The notes: a model not told the origin generated them from the sequence alone. DNA of 64,000 nucleotides from Pedobacter cryophilus (GCF_005116455.1 NZ_SWBP01000002.1:186001-250000); one strand, 5' to 3'. Numbered from the stretch's first letter, positions 36,899 to 46,089 are shown. Numbers and translations are program-made.

Positions 36899-36947
36899 TA
36901 AATGGGTTATCGCTTTGTTTGTTTAAATATATGAATATCTGTTTATG

Positions 36948-37409
36948 TTATTTTTCTAGCAATACAATTTCTGCTTGTAGTTGATCATCATTATCTCCAC
37001 TTTTTATACTTTTTAAAATCGCTCTATATGCTTTTTGATGCAAATTGAAGTCTAATGTATCTGGTTTAAAACCTAACTTTTTTGGATTCCCGTAGTAGTC
37101 TCCAAAAAATAAAGAAAAAGCTACATTCTGATTGTTTTGATTTATAATAGTAAGTTTTGCTTCTGCATAGCCAGCCACAACACAAGTAGTTCCTTTCGGG
37201 CAAAATTTATCTATTAAAGCTACCACAGTAAGTTTAAGATTATCATTTGCAGTACTTTTGAAATTTACAGATTGATTTGTTTTAAGTATCGAGGTTTTAC
37301 CTAATTCAAGAGCTGGTAAATCGCTAATACTTTTCTCACATGCCACAAATCCCATTACAAAAAGAAGTACTGCACCAAAAATGTAAGATTGAAAGTTGTT
37401 GAGATACAT
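36948..37409 (-). CDS. Lipoprotein of unknown function
   Basis: The 153-residue product has a signal peptide with lipobox GFVAC at about 20-24. The mature part is beta-rich, with a Cys pair in DKFCPKGTTCVVAGYAEAKL, a pattern seen in small Bacteroidetes lipoproteins without known function. It is 49 bp upstream of the sigma factor gene on the same strand and could be in its operon. No enzymatic motif is seen. Confidence 0.65.
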   Translation of the reverse strand: MYLNNFQSYIFGAVLLFVMGFVACEKSISDLPALELGKTSILKTNQSVNFKSTANDNLKLTVVALIDKFCPKGTTCVVAGYAEAKLTIINQNNQNVAFSLFFGDYYGNPKKLGFKPDTLDFNLHQKAYRAILKSIKSGDNDDQLQAEIVLLEK

Positions 37410-37459
37410 AGCCGTTTTTAGGGTTAATACGGCTACTTAAAAACAAATGCTACAAAGGA

Positions 37460-38257
37460 TTAGAGTTTTTTTGCTTCGTTCCAAAAAACATCCATTTCGG
37501 CTAAAGTCATATCAGATAAAGATTTGTTCAATGCTGTTGCTTTTGACTCTAAATATTGAAATCTTTTAATAAATTTTTTATTGGTTTTTTCTAAAGCATC
37601 CTCAGGGTTAATGTTGATAAACCTTGCATAATTAATTAAAGAAAATAGCAAATCGCCAAATTCACCTTCTGCTTTTTCTCTATCTATTTCTTGATCATTA
37701 TCTACATTAAACTCATCTTTAAACTCTTGCATTTCTTCCTCAACCTTTTCCCAAACTTGTTGTTTTTCTTCCCAATCAAAACCTACACCTCGGGCTTTTT
37801 CCTGAATTCTTGATGCTTTTATTAAAGCAGGTAATGAGGAAGGTACGCCAGATAAAACAGATTTATTTCCTTCTTTCAACTTAATTTGCTCCCAATTTTG
37901 TTTTACTTGTTCTTCAGTTTCGGCAATTACATCTCCATAAATATGAGGGTGACGATTGATTAATTTTTCGCAAATTCCGTTCAACACATCCACTATAGTG
38001 AAATCATTAGTTTCTGATCCAATTTTAGCATAAAACACTAAATGCAGCATCAAATCACCTAATTCTTTTCTAATTTCTTGCATATCGCCTTCTAAAATGG
38101 CATCAGAAAGTTCATAGGTTTCTTCAATTGTTAAATGACGCAAGGTTTCCATGGTTTGTTTTTTATCCCATGGGCATTGTAGCCTTAAATCATTCATAAT
38201 ATTTAGTAACCTATCAAAAGCTTGGGCGGGTGTATGTTGAGGATCGAATACGTTCAT
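37460..38257 (-). CDS. mazG: Nucleoside triphosphate pyrophosphohydrolase MazG
   Basis: MazG hydrolyses NTPs and dNTPs to the monophosphate and pyrophosphate and so cleans the nucleotide pool. The 265-residue protein has two MazG domains. The first has the entry motif CPWDKKQT and the metal-binding pattern EETYE...KELGDLMLHLVF (about 45-75). The second has EEEMQEF and EGEFGDLLFSLINYARF (about 175-215) with the DALEKTNKKFIKRF helix. Both metal-binding patterns look intact. The start ATG at 38257 is the only sensible one. It stands apart from mazF-type toxin genes. Confidence 0.95.
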   Translation of the reverse strand: MNVFDPQHTPAQAFDRLLNIMNDLRLQCPWDKKQTMETLRHLTIEETYELSDAILEGDMQEIRKELGDLMLHLVFYAKIGSETNDFTIVDVLNGICEKLINRHPHIYGDVIAETEEQVKQNWEQIKLKEGNKSVLSGVPSSLPALIKASRIQEKARGVGFDWEEKQQVWEKVEEEMQEFKDEFNVDNDQEIDREKAEGEFGDLLFSLINYARFININPEDALEKTNKKFIKRFQYLESKATALNKSLSDMTLAEMDVFWNEAKKL

Positions 38258-38345
38258 GTTTCAAAAATAAGGATTTATTGCACATCGCTTTTGTAAAATA
38301 CACACAGTGGCATAAACTTTGAACCCCAAATAAAAATAAAAGACC

Positions 38346-38585
38346 ATGGAAGATTTAAAATCTAATGCATTTAGCCTTAAAGTGAATATAAATAATGACA
38401 CCAAAGAAATGATAGTGCAACCCACTGAAACTACTGATGGAGTAACTTTTTATTTTTGTGAAATTGAAGGAAAAAAAATTAGCGAGTTAAGAAAAGATGA
38501 AAACTGGCAACAGGTTTGGGGAAGTTTAACAAGTTATGAAATTAAAGAAATAGGAAGCCAAATAGATCAGCATGAAAGATTTTAA
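38346..38585 (+). CDS. Small protein of unknown function
   Basis: A 79-residue reading frame starts MEDLKSNAFSLKVNINNDTKEMIVQPTE and has a plausible amino-acid mix, with alternating beta-type residues then a short helix at the end (LTSYEIKEIGSQIDQHERF). It lies in the gap between two divergent or convergent genes and overlaps the end of the MnmD-like gene by 4 bp tail to tail. No membrane segment, signal or known motif was recognised. Calling it a gene rests on its composition, its ATG and its fit into the gap. Confidence 0.6.
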   Translation: MEDLKSNAFSLKVNINNDTKEMIVQPTETTDGVTFYFCEIEGKKISELRKDENWQQVWGSLTSYEIKEIGSQIDQHERF

Positions 38586-39268
38586 AAAGGCTTAACAGCC
38601 CTCAGCATTTCTCTTTTACCGGCTGCGCCAGGTGCTTTTTCAATCTTCATCCCTAAGGCTTTCATAATTCTTTTTAAATCGCCGGTAATGGCATAAGTTA
38701 CAAATACGCCTCCTGGTTTAAGAAAACTCACAATATGAGTGATAAAATCTTTGGTCCATAACTCTGGCTGATTGGCAGATGCAAAAGCATCAAAATAAAT
38801 CACATCAAACAATAAATCTGAAGTAAAAACTTGAGCATCAACAGGCGTAATATGCAAGTTGCAAAACTCATTCAAAGCTACACTATGCTGTAATGCTTCT
38901 TCGTAGCTAGCTTTATATAATTTCCAGGTATTGGTAGACACCAATTGTTCGTAGTCTATTTGTTCTAACAAAGAAAACGGAAGTGGAAAAGCTTCAATTC
39001 CCACATAATTTAAATCAATTTCTTTGCCGGTACAAAAATCATTAGTCAGTAAAAAATTCAATCCAGTACCAAAACCAACCTCCAAAACAGCAACACTATC
39101 TATTAATTTATCAGCTAAATAATAGCGCAATCCCGAGTTTAAAAAAACATGGTTACTTTCTTGTAAAGCCCCATTTCTGCTATGATAATTTTCTTTAACA
39201 CCAGGATGATAAACGGTTTTAGAACCGTCGGCAGTAACCACAATAGATAATTCCTCTGGTATTGACAT
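38582..39268 (-). CDS. mnmD: MnmD-like tRNA 5-methylaminomethyl-2-thiouridine methyltransferase
   Basis: The protein is a SAM-dependent methyltransferase of the DUF752/MnmC-N type. It would perform the last methylation in making mnm5s2U at the tRNA wobble position. The 228-residue chain starts at ATG 39268; the in-frame TTG 15 bp upstream is less likely. Motifs are the N-terminal TADGSKTVYHPGVKENYHSRNGALQESNHVFL, the SAM-binding AVLEVGFGTGLNFLLT, the acidic Asp in VIYFDAFASANQPELWT, and the ending LKPGGVFVTYAITGDLKRIMKALG with PGAAGKREMLRA. It lacks the FAD domain of bifunctional MnmC, as in stand-alone MnmD. Confidence 0.88.
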   Translation of the reverse strand: MSIPEELSIVVTADGSKTVYHPGVKENYHSRNGALQESNHVFLNSGLRYYLADKLIDSVAVLEVGFGTGLNFLLTNDFCTGKEIDLNYVGIEAFPLPFSLLEQIDYEQLVSTNTWKLYKASYEEALQHSVALNEFCNLHITPVDAQVFTSDLLFDVIYFDAFASANQPELWTKDFITHIVSFLKPGGVFVTYAITGDLKRIMKALGMKIEKAPGAAGKREMLRAVKPF

Positions 39269-39278
39269 GATGATGTTT

Positions 39279-39317
39279 TTCAACCTATAACTTAAAACCT
39301 AAAACTTTCAACTCAAT
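39279..39317. repeat. Word-like dispersed repeat upstream of the rhodanese/MnmD spacer
   Basis: Read on the minus strand, this spacer contains AGTTGAAAGTTTTAGGTT followed by TTAAGTT. The same 18-mer occurs at about 50394-50411 on the plus strand. It fills the gap between the two leftward genes. Confidence 0.55.
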
Positions 39318-39811
39318 TAGTAAACCTTCGTTCCTTTTTCTACCCACTTAGACCAATTTTTATTGTAGGTATGAATTTCTGTAGTTTGAACTCCGCTAGA
39401 TTTATACAACGGATTTCCTTCATTTTTCCATTCAAAAACGCTTCCATAAAGATTGAATACATTTTGGAAACCATGCTTAATGAGCTTTTCTCCAATTTTT
39501 TCACTTCTATAGCCAACCGAGCAATAAACCACAATGGTAGCATTTTTAGGGATGTCATAAACTTTACGCATATCAAACCAAATGTATCCTACGTTGCGGG
39601 CATTTTTTAAGTGGCTCACTTCAAATTCTACTTTTTCTCGGGTATCTAAGAGGTAAACATTTTTAAGGTGTTTTAGCGAATCGACTGAAATAAGTGGAAC
39701 AGTATGACTGTACATACTGTCTAACATTTGCTTAAAGTCTTTATTTTTTACTTGCGAAAAGGAAGAAAATGAGAGTAGTAAAAATGCAAATGTGAAGACT
39801 TTTTTGATCAT
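39317..39811 (-). CDS. Exported rhodanese-like protein
   Basis: The 164-residue product has a signal peptide (to SFSQ, about 20) and one rhodanese domain. The domain includes VYLLDTREKVEFEVSHLKNARNVGY and the catalytic loop VVYCSVGYRS with Cys97. Rhodanese domains handle sulfane sulfur as a Cys persulfide. The periplasmic location suggests a role in thiol chemistry or sulfur relay outside the cytosol, but nothing narrows it further. The CSVGYRS loop is of the six-residue type typical of sulfurtransferases. Confidence 0.88.
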   Translation of the reverse strand: MIKKVFTFAFLLLSFSSFSQVKNKDFKQMLDSMYSHTVPLISVDSLKHLKNVYLLDTREKVEFEVSHLKNARNVGYIWFDMRKVYDIPKNATIVVYCSVGYRSEKIGEKLIKHGFQNVFNLYGSVFEWKNEGNPLYKSSGVQTTEIHTYNKNWSKWVEKGTKVY

Positions 39812-40236
39812 AAAATATTAAACGCAGTAAATATTAAAATTGTTATAAGGATGCAAATAAGCAATAATTTATAGCACTAAACAAAGGTGAGCCAATTTTT
39901 AAATAAAAAATAAAAAAAGCCAGATAAAACACCTGTATTTTGATGTTTTGCCAAATTTTTATGAAATTTTGTAATGCTATAAAGTTTTTTGATAGGCTTT
40001 AACTAAAATAATTTCGCATCTGAAGAATACTGATGTTTTAAAATAATAGGTAAATTTATGGATTGAAGTAAGAAAAACTATAATAGCTATAAATTACCTA
40101 TTAAACCAATAATATAAAGATCTTACCACGTATTTGATTCTCAAAGGATTTAAAATGCTGATTAGAGATAAAATTTTCATGTTTTTGAATCTTTAAATCT
40201 ATAACAACAATCTTATAAAAATATTGTTACAAAATT
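39812..40236. other. Intergenic region without recognised features
   Basis: These 425 bp between divergent genes are very A/T-rich and hold no credible reading frame, RNA gene or strong hairpin. The promoters of both neighbours must lie here, but neither has a convincing TAnnTTTG box. Confidence 0.5.
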
Positions 40237-40881
40237 ATGAAATTGCCAATTTTCCCACTGCAACTCATTGTTTTCCCTGGAGAACAAGTTAACCTGCATA
40301 TTTTTGAGCAGCGTTACCGCAATCTTTTTAACGAATTAAGAAACGGTAAGGAGCTGTTTTTTGGAATTCCTCCTGTAATTAACAACGAAATTTACGGTAT
40401 TGGGACTAAGCTAAACTTATTGCAAGTGGTAAAAGATTATCAGAGTGGAGAAATGGATGTAATTGCAGAAGGAATAGAAGTTTTTAGCATCAATAAAGTT
40501 TTTCCTCAATATTTAGATAAAGCTTTTGCTGGTGCTGATGTAGAAATCTTAGAAAATGATGGAGCCTATGATTTGATCAAATTTGAAGCTTTAAAAATTC
40601 TTTACAATCAATTTCAATCATTAATGCCTCAAAAAAAGGAAATCAAAAATATACAAGGCGAAATTTATTCCTTTCAAATTGCGCATTTATCGGGTTTAAA
40701 TGAACTTCAAAAACTAGAGCTTTTAGGAAATCCATCTGAAGAGGAACGACAAGAATTTATGATCGAGCATTTTCAAAAAATTATCCCGTCTATGCAAAGC
40801 ATCGAGGAAACTCAAAAAAGAATTTTAGCTAACGGACATTTTAAAAACCTAAAAGCATTTAATTTTTCTAAGCCAGTTTAA
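40237..40881 (+). CDS. LON N-terminal (substrate-binding) domain protein
   Basis: The 214-residue protein consists of a Lon protease N-terminal-type domain without ATPase or protease domain. It starts LPIFPLQLIVFPGEQVNLHIFEQRYRNLFNEL, the conserved beta-barrel opening, followed by IGTKLNLLQVVKDYQSGEMDVIAEGIEVFSI. The second half is helical. Stand-alone members occur widely; their role is unclear, perhaps binding unfolded substrates as adaptors. A long repeat-filled spacer separates it from valS. Confidence 0.88.
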   Translation: MKLPIFPLQLIVFPGEQVNLHIFEQRYRNLFNELRNGKELFFGIPPVINNEIYGIGTKLNLLQVVKDYQSGEMDVIAEGIEVFSINKVFPQYLDKAFAGADVEILENDGAYDLIKFEALKILYNQFQSLMPQKKEIKNIQGEIYSFQIAHLSGLNELQKLELLGNPSEEERQEFMIEHFQKIIPSMQSIEETQKRILANGHFKNLKAFNFSKPV

Positions 40882-40884
40882 GGT

Positions 40885-41005
40885 AGATAGCTAAGTGGTT
40901 TAGGGTATAAGGTTACAAATCTGGTGACTTGTAACGGACACAGCTTTTTTTAATAGCAACTTAATCTCTTAAACCTTACACCTTATACCTTATACCTTTC
41001 TAAAA
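40885..41005. repeat. Word-like palindromic repeat between the LON-domain gene and valS
   Basis: Words such as GTTTAGGGTATAAGGTT on one side and AAACCTTACACCTTATACC on the other are near-complementary and flank a stretch with TACAA...TTGTA. The area resembles other word-like repeats in this window and leaves only a few bases before the valS promoter. Confidence 0.5.
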
Positions 41006-41010
41006 AATCC

Positions 41011-41018
41011 TATTTTTG
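41011..41018 (+). promoter_or_regulatory. Minus-7 box of the valS promoter
   Basis: TATTTTTG matches TAnnTTTG. A transcript starting some 7 bp later would exclude the upstream TTG codon at 41016 and leave ATG 41046 as the start. Confidence 0.55.
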
Positions 41019-41045
41019 CCCTTCGAAAAAGATTTTTTATCGTTT

Positions 41046-43745
41046 ATGAGCATTTCAAAAACTTACAATCCAAAAGAAGTAGAAGATAAGTGGTACCAGT
41101 TTTGGTTAGAAAATAAATTCTTCAAATCCGTTCCAGATGAGCGTGAGCCTTATACCATCGTAATTCCGCCACCCAATGTGACCGGAGTATTGCACATGGG
41201 GCACATGTTGAATAATACCATTCAGGATGTTTTGGTGCGTAGGGCTAGAATGAAAGGTAAAAATGCTTGCTGGGTTCCCGGTACAGATCATGCTTCTATT
41301 GCTACGGAAGCCAAAGTGGTTGCCATGCTTAAAGAAAAAGGAATCGATAAAAAAGATCTTTCTAGAGCAGAATTTTTGAATTACGCTTACGAGTGGAAAG
41401 ATAAATATGGCGGAATTATCTTAGATCAATTAAAAAAATTAGGTGCTTCTTGCGATTGGGATAGAACGGCTTTCACTATGGACCCAGCTTTATCTGAAGC
41501 TGTAATTGATACTTTCATCCATCTGCACAAAAAAGGATTGATTTACCGTGGCGTTAGAATGGTAAACTGGGATCCAAAAGGTTTAACCGCTGTTTCTGAT
41601 GAAGAAGTAATCAGGAAAGAAGTGAACCAGAAATTGTATTTCATCAAGTATCAAGTATCAAGTAGCAAGAATCAAGAAACTGAAAACGGGGAGTCTAAAG
41701 ACTTGATACTTGATACTCAATATTTGACTATTGCTACTACCCGCCCAGAAACCATAATGGCTGATGCGGCTATTTGTGTAAATCCAAATGACGAAAGGTA
41801 TCATCATTTAAAAGGAAAAAAGGTTTTTGTGCCTTTAATTAACAGAGAAATTCCAGTAATTGAGGATGAATACGTGACCATGGATTTTGGTACAGGATGT
41901 TTAAAAGTTACGCCAGCACATGATTTAAACGATTATGAACTCGGTCAAAAACATCATTTACCAGTAATTGACATTTTAAATGATGATGGAACTTTAAACG
42001 AGAAAGCCCAGATTTTAATTGGAGAAGATCGTTTCATCGCAAGAAAAAAAATAGCTAAAATGCTGGAAGAATCTGGCAATTTAGAGAAAGTAGAAGATTA
42101 TAAATCTCAAATAGGTTTTTCAGAACGAACCGATGCTGCCATAGAGCCAAAGCTTTCTATGCAATGGTTTTGCAATATGGGCGAAATGGCTGGTCCGGCT
42201 TTAGAGTATGTAAACAATGGCGATGTAAAATTAATTCCAGATAAGTTTATCAATACTTATCGCCATTGGATGGGAAATGTAAAGGATTGGTGTATTTCTC
42301 GTCAGTTATGGTGGGGGCAACAAATTCCGGCTTGGTACGCATCAAACGGTGAGGTGGTTGTTGCTAAAACTGCCGAAGAAGCTTTATCTCAGTTTAAACT
42401 GAAAACTGGTAACTCCCAACTTACAACTGAAGATTTAAAACAAGACGAAGACGTAGTAGATACCTGGTTTTCATCATGGTTATGGCCAATTTCGGTATTT
42501 GACCCCACGGTTTTTGGAAATCCAGAAAGTGAAGGCAATGCCGATTTAAACTATTATTATCCAACCAATGATTTGGTAACCGCACCAGAAATTCTATTCT
42601 TTTGGGTAGCCCGAATGATTATGGCTGGCCACGAGTTTAGAGGAAAAGCACCTTTCGAAAATGTGTATTTAACCGGAATTGTAAGAGATAAACTGGGCAG
42701 AAAAATGTCTAAATCTTTAGGTAATTCGCCTGATCCTTTAGATTTAATAGAGAAATACGGAGCAGATGGTGTAAGGGTAGGCATGTTATTGTGTTCTCCT
42801 GCCGGAAACGACATCATGTTTGATGAATCATCCTGTGAACAAGGCAGAAACTTCGCCAATAAAATTTGGAATGCTTTTAGGTTGGTAAAAGGATGGAGCC
42901 TCACCCCAACCCTCTCCGAAGGAGAGGGAGCAGCAAACGCAATAGCAATTGCATGGTTTGATGCTCGTTTTAACGAAGCTTTAGCCGAAATTGAACATAA
43001 CTATTCGCAATACCGTTTGTCAGAAGCTTTAATGGCGACTTATAAATTGGTTTGGGACGATTTCTGTGCTTGGTATTTAGAAATGGTAAAACCGGCTTAT
43101 CAGCAACCTATTGATGCCGCAACTTATAAAGCAACTATCAGTTTCTTTGAAAATTTGTTAAAAGTTTTGCATCCCTTTATGCCTTTCTTAACCGAAGAAC
43201 TTTGGCATGATGAGGTTTTTGGAGAAAGAGCAGAAAGAGAATGCTGCATTGTAGCACAATTACCAAATGCAGTAGTTACTAATCCAAAATTATTAAGTGA
43301 AATTGATTTGGTAAAACAAGTGGTTTCAGAAATTAGAAACATCAGAAACACCAAACAAATTTCTCCAAAAGAAGCCTTAAGTTTAGCTGTAAAGGTTAAT
43401 TCTGAAATCGATTTTAAAGCTTATCAAAACATCATTTTTAAACTAGCTAATATTACTGAGCTAAACATTGTGGTTGAAAAATTGGCTGGTGCAGCATCTT
43501 TTATGGCGGGTAGAGACGAGTTTTTTATTCCTTTAGCTGGTAATATAGATGTAGAAGCAGAAAAAGAACGCATCACCAAAGAAATAGCATACTTAAATGG
43601 CTTCTTAAAAGCGGTTAATGCTAAACTTTCTAACGAACGTTTTGTGCAAAATGCCAAACCAGAAATTGTTGCAGTAGAGCAAAACAAAAAAGCAGATGCG
43701 GAAGCAAAAATTGCAATTTTGGAAGAGAGTTTAAAGGCTTTATAA
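41046..43745 (+). CDS. valS: Valyl-tRNA synthetase with two in-frame palindromic inserts
   Basis: This class I synthetase charges tRNA-Val. It has [14 protein letters not shown] (HIGH-type motif, about 43-55), the CP1 editing domain with [27 protein letters not shown], and KMSKS in [14 protein letters not shown] (about 552-556). The anticodon-binding domain and a C-terminal coiled coil ([17 protein letters not shown]) follow, 899 residues in all. ATG 41046 is chosen because [20 protein letters not shown] is the family start and the minus-7 box lies at 41011. Two segments look added: residues about 202-224 in the editing domain, encoded by a palindromic repeat also found after fusA, and residues 618-628 ([11 protein letters not shown]) before the anticodon-binding domain. 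Both keep the frame, so the enzyme should be functional. Confidence 0.96.
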   Translation: MSISKTYNPKEVEDKWYQFWLENKFFKSVPDEREPYTIVIPPPNVTGVLHMGHMLNNTIQDVLVRRARMKGKNACWVPGTDHASIATEAKVVAMLKEKGIDKKDLSRAEFLNYAYEWKDKYGGIILDQLKKLGASCDWDRTAFTMDPALSEAVIDTFIHLHKKGLIYRGVRMVNWDPKGLTAVSDEEVIRKEVNQKLYFIKYQVSSSKNQETENGESKDLILDTQYLTIATTRPETIMADAAICVNPNDERYHHLKGKKVFVPLINREIPVIEDEYVTMDFGTGCLKVTPAHDLNDYELGQKHHLPVIDILNDDGTLNEKAQILIGEDRFIARKKIAKMLEESGNLEKVEDYKSQIGFSERTDAAIEPKLSMQWFCNMGEMAGPALEYVNNGDVKLIPDKFINTYRHWMGNVKDWCISRQLWWGQQIPAWYASNGEVVVAKTAEEALSQFKLKTGNSQLTTEDLKQDEDVVDTWFSSWLWPISVFDPTVFGNPESEGNADLNYYYPTNDLVTAPEILFFWVARMIMAGHEFRGKAPFENVYLTGIVRDKLGRKMSKSLGNSPDPLDLIEKYGADGVRVGMLLCSPAGNDIMFDESSCEQGRNFANKIWNAFRLVKGWSLTPTLSEGEGAANAIAIAWFDARFNEALAEIEHNYSQYRLSEALMATYKLVWDDFCAWYLEMVKPAYQQPIDAATYKATISFFENLLKVLHPFMPFLTEELWHDEVFGERAERECCIVAQLPNAVVTNPKLLSEIDLVKQVVSEIRNIRNTKQISPKEALSLAVKVNSEIDFKAYQNIIFKLANITELNIVVEKLAGAASFMAGRDEFFIPLAGNIDVEAEKERITKEIAYLNGFLKAVNAKLSNERFVQNAKPEIVAVEQNKKADAEAKIAILEESLKAL
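41648..41716. repeat. TATCAAG-type palindromic repeat inside valS
   Basis: GTATCAAGTATCAAG (41648-41662) and its exact reverse complement (41702-41716) flank a 39-nt loop. The two 15-mers are identical to those at 4070-4111. The element is read in frame as YQVSSSKNQ ... SKDLILDTQ between LYFIK and [10 protein letters not shown]. Confidence 0.85.
42897..42930. repeat. Second in-frame palindromic element in valS ([10 protein letters not shown] type)
   Basis: CCCTCTCC-GAA-GGAGAGGG (42910-42928) is a perfect 8-bp hairpin with a 3-nt loop, preceded by CTCACCCCAA. Its G+C content stands out from the surrounding A/T-rich gene. It encodes [11 protein letters not shown], a peptide that I have seen as an insertion product in other Bacteroidetes proteins. 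Confidence 0.7.
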
Positions 43746-43758
43746 GATATTGATATAA

Positions 43759-43792
43759 TAAAGCCTCCAATTCATTTGAAAAGGAGGCTTTT
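43759..43792. terminator. Bidirectional terminator between valS and the converging gene
   Basis: AAAGCCTCC (43760-43768) pairs perfectly with GGAGGCTTT (43783-43791), with A-rich and T-rich flanks that would serve both strands. Confidence 0.8.
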
Positions 43793-43817
43793 AACTAAAC
43801 AAAACACCAATTATAAT

Positions 43818-44291
43818 TTATGCGCTTGCCAGCAAGTTGGAGTTGGTATCTCTAATTTGCCTGATATGATTTCTTAAAAATTCTTTAATTTCCCAACGTT
43901 TCTTTTCGTCTTTAATCTGATTTAATTGCATCACCACTTTTTGTTCTTCCTTGGTGCAAAAAATAATTTCAGAGAAACGAGTTTCAAAATAATCTAGTCG
44001 TTCAAATTTTAAACAGACTGTTTCGGCTTGATTTTTTTCTTTAAACCAAATTTCATCATCGGTTAAATAAATGTAATCTGGGTCTTTTGTAATTTGCAAA
44101 TGATAAAGGCTAAATATGGCCAATAAAGCAGCAAATGAATAAATGAGATAAGAGCTTAATTCTGTAACGATTAGGTAAAGATTGAGGAGGTAAGTGGTAC
44201 ATGCCAATAAGCCAGATACAACCAATAATACAATTAAGGTTGCCTTGGAAAAAAGACAGAGCTCACACTTTACGTAGATACTTTGCTTCAT
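43818..44291 (-). CDS. Two-helix membrane protein of unknown function
   Basis: The 157-residue protein has two hydrophobic segments close together (about 19-42, LIVLLVVSGLLACTTYLLNLYLIV; about 46-66, SSYLIYSFAALLAIFSLYHL). A cytosolic domain of about 85 residues with a beta-rich start (DYIYLTDDEIWFKEKNQ) and a helical end follows. This is the plan of small PH-like membrane proteins, but the sequence does not allow a family call. It converges on valS across a shared terminator. Confidence 0.65.
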   Translation of the reverse strand: MKQSIYVKCELCLFSKATLIVLLVVSGLLACTTYLLNLYLIVTELSSYLIYSFAALLAIFSLYHLQITKDPDYIYLTDDEIWFKEKNQAETVCLKFERLDYFETRFSEIIFCTKEEQKVVMQLNQIKDEKKRWEIKEFLRNHIRQIRDTNSNLLASA

Positions 44292-44370
44292 TTTTTTACA
44301 GTTTTAGTTTTGAGGTTGAAGCTTTGTACGTAACAATTTCTTAAAGGTTTAAGTTTTTTTGTTTTTTTTT

Positions 44371-44545
44371 AACCGCAGAGCAAACAGAGATTTCACGAAG
44401 ATCACAGAGAAAGATTTTAGCCACAAATGCACAAATGAGCACTAATCCAATCTGTGTAATTCGTGAAATCTTCTTAAAATCCGTGTTAAAAAAATCTACG
44501 CTCAATTTAACCACCCAGCATTAACGTAATTCGTGAAATTCGTGG
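44371..44545. repeat. Dispersed repeat of the CGCAGAG/TTCGTGAAATC type
   Basis: The spacer 44292-44555 holds no gene. It contains AACCGCAGAG, a perfect 12-bp inverted repeat AGATTTCACGAA (44388-44399) / TTCGTGAAATCT (44460-44471), and then CGTGAAATTCGTGGCAAAG. The last word is shared with the large array at 47023-48003, so both belong to one wider repeat family. Confidence 0.65.
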
Positions 44546-44555
44546 CAAAGGAAAA

Positions 44556-45014
44556 CTATCTATTTGTATAAATTGGCAACTCCTCCATAAAAGAATAACT
44601 CTGTTGCTCATAGTCCATTTTGCAATAATAATGTTGTAAGCCATTAGTTACCACAAGGTAATGTACTTGATGAATCATGTTGTACCTCGCAATTTGGTCA
44701 AAAACTTTCTGATCTATTTTTACATTAGTCGCTTTACATTCTACTAAAACATCGGCTTTGCCAAGCTGATTAAATATTAAAATATCAGTCCGTTTTTGTA
44801 GTTGATTCAGTTTTAAACCGCCTTCTAATTTAATGAGGGTTTTAGGGTATTTCTTTTGGAGAATAAGGAACTGAATAAAATGTTGCCTCACCCATTCTTC
44901 GGGCGTAAGTACCAATCTTTTTTTTCTGAGCTCATCAAAAATATAAGTCACCTCATTTTGTTGAGTGAGCTTAAAAGGATAGGGAGGTAAATTTAAAGCA
45001 ACAGGTTTAAACAT
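44556..45014 (-). CDS. HsdR N-terminal-like nuclease-domain protein
   Basis: The 152-residue protein consists of a single domain like the N-terminus of type I restriction enzyme R subunits (HSDR_N). The PD-(D/E)XK nuclease pattern is visible as RTDILIF followed by ADVLVECKATN, with Asp, Glu and Lys in the expected places. The start at 45014 (MFKPVALNLPPYPFKL) matches what is usual for this group; five more residues are possible upstream. Motor, specificity and methylase genes are absent, so this is not a restriction system. Stand-alone members are frequent near holA in Bacteroidetes, and a repair or housekeeping role is more likely than defence. Confidence 0.82.
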   Translation of the reverse strand: MFKPVALNLPPYPFKLTQQNEVTYIFDELRKKRLVLTPEEWVRQHFIQFLILQKKYPKTLIKLEGGLKLNQLQKRTDILIFNQLGKADVLVECKATNVKIDQKVFDQIARYNMIHQVHYLVVTNGLQHYYCKMDYEQQSYSFMEELPIYTNR

Positions 45015-45084
45015 ATGGCTAAAATACATGGTGAATTGTCAACATGCTAAATTTTAGAAAAAAAGATTTATAATTTAGCAGCAC

Positions 45085-46089
45085 ATGACTGCTCAAGACA
45101 TTATCAAAGATATTAAAGCCCGTAAGCTAAAGCCCATTTATTTGCTTCATGGCGATGAAAGCTATTATATAGATTTATTGAGCGATTATTTGGAGCAAAA
45201 TGTGCTTTCGGATGCCGAAAAAGGTTTTAACCAAACCATTATGTACGGTAAAGATACCGAGGTAATGACGCTTTTAAACGCTGCGAAACGTTACCCCATG
45301 ATGAGCGATTATCAGCTTGTTTTGGTTAAAGAAGCTCAAGAATTAAAATTAGATAAAGCCGCAGAACAGTTTCAGGCTTACTGCGAGCATCCTTTAAGCA
45401 GCACAATTTTAGTGCTTTGTCACAAATATGGCAAGTTTGATAAGCGTAAAAAAGTTTATAAAGTTATTGAGAAAAATGGGGTGGTTTTTGAATCGGCCAG
45501 TATTTACGATAACAAAGTACCTGCTTGGATAGATGATTTTGCCCACGCAAAAGGATATAAAATTAACCCAAAAGCATCAGCGCTGTTAGGCGAATATTTA
45601 GGAAACGATTTAAGCAAAGTAGCTAATGAGTTAGAGAAATTAATGCTCAACGTGGCTAAAACACAAGAAATTGGTACTAAAGAAGTTCAAGATAATATTG
45701 GAATAAGTAAAGAATACAATGTATTTGAACTCCAAAATGCTTTAGCTCGTAGAGATGTTTTTAAAGCCAATCAAATTATCAATTATTTTGAAGCCAATCC
45801 AAAAGCTAATCCTTTGGTGTTAATTATGGGGAATTTGGCAGGGTATTTCACTAAAATCTTAAAATATCATTACGTAACCGATAAATCTCAATTGGCCAAA
45901 GAATTGGGTGTAAATCCATATTTTGTTAAAGATTTTGATGTAGCCGCTAGAAATTATAATCTCGGAAAAACTTTTGAAGTGATTTCTTTATTAAGAGCGT
46001 ATGACTTAAAATCAAAAGGCGTTGATTCAACCGGAAATACAGAACACGGTGACTTATTGAAAGAGCTTATTTTTAAAATCATCCATTAA
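45085..46089 (+). CDS. holA: DNA polymerase III delta subunit
   Basis: Delta opens the beta sliding clamp during clamp loading. The 334-residue protein has the AAA-like fold without a Walker A motif. It includes KLKPIYLLHGDESYYIDLLSDYLEQNVL near the start, RYPMMSDYQLVLVKEAQEL, the region II segment LLGEYLGNDLSKVANELEKLML, and the C-terminal collar domain (NIGISKEYNVFELQNALARRD ... LIMGNLAGYFTKILKYH). It is divergent from the HsdR-N-like gene, with 70 bp between the starts. Confidence 0.94.
   Translation: MTAQDIIKDIKARKLKPIYLLHGDESYYIDLLSDYLEQNVLSDAEKGFNQTIMYGKDTEVMTLLNAAKRYPMMSDYQLVLVKEAQELKLDKAAEQFQAYCEHPLSSTILVLCHKYGKFDKRKKVYKVIEKNGVVFESASIYDNKVPAWIDDFAHAKGYKINPKASALLGEYLGNDLSKVANELEKLMLNVAKTQEIGTKEVQDNIGISKEYNVFELQNALARRDVFKANQIINYFEANPKANPLVLIMGNLAGYFTKILKYHYVTDKSQLAKELGVNPYFVKDFDVAARNYNLGKTFEVISLLRAYDLKSKGVDSTGNTEHGDLLKELIFKIIH

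Noticed and set aside
41646-41720. Frameshift or assembly error in valS
   Set aside because: The extra sequence is a multiple of three in effect, the frame is kept on both sides, and the repeat arms match another locus exactly, so an insertion is the better explanation.
44556-45014. Restriction-modification system
   Set aside because: Only a lone HsdR-N-like domain is present, with no helicase, specificity or methylase gene. Proximity to holA suggests a housekeeping role.
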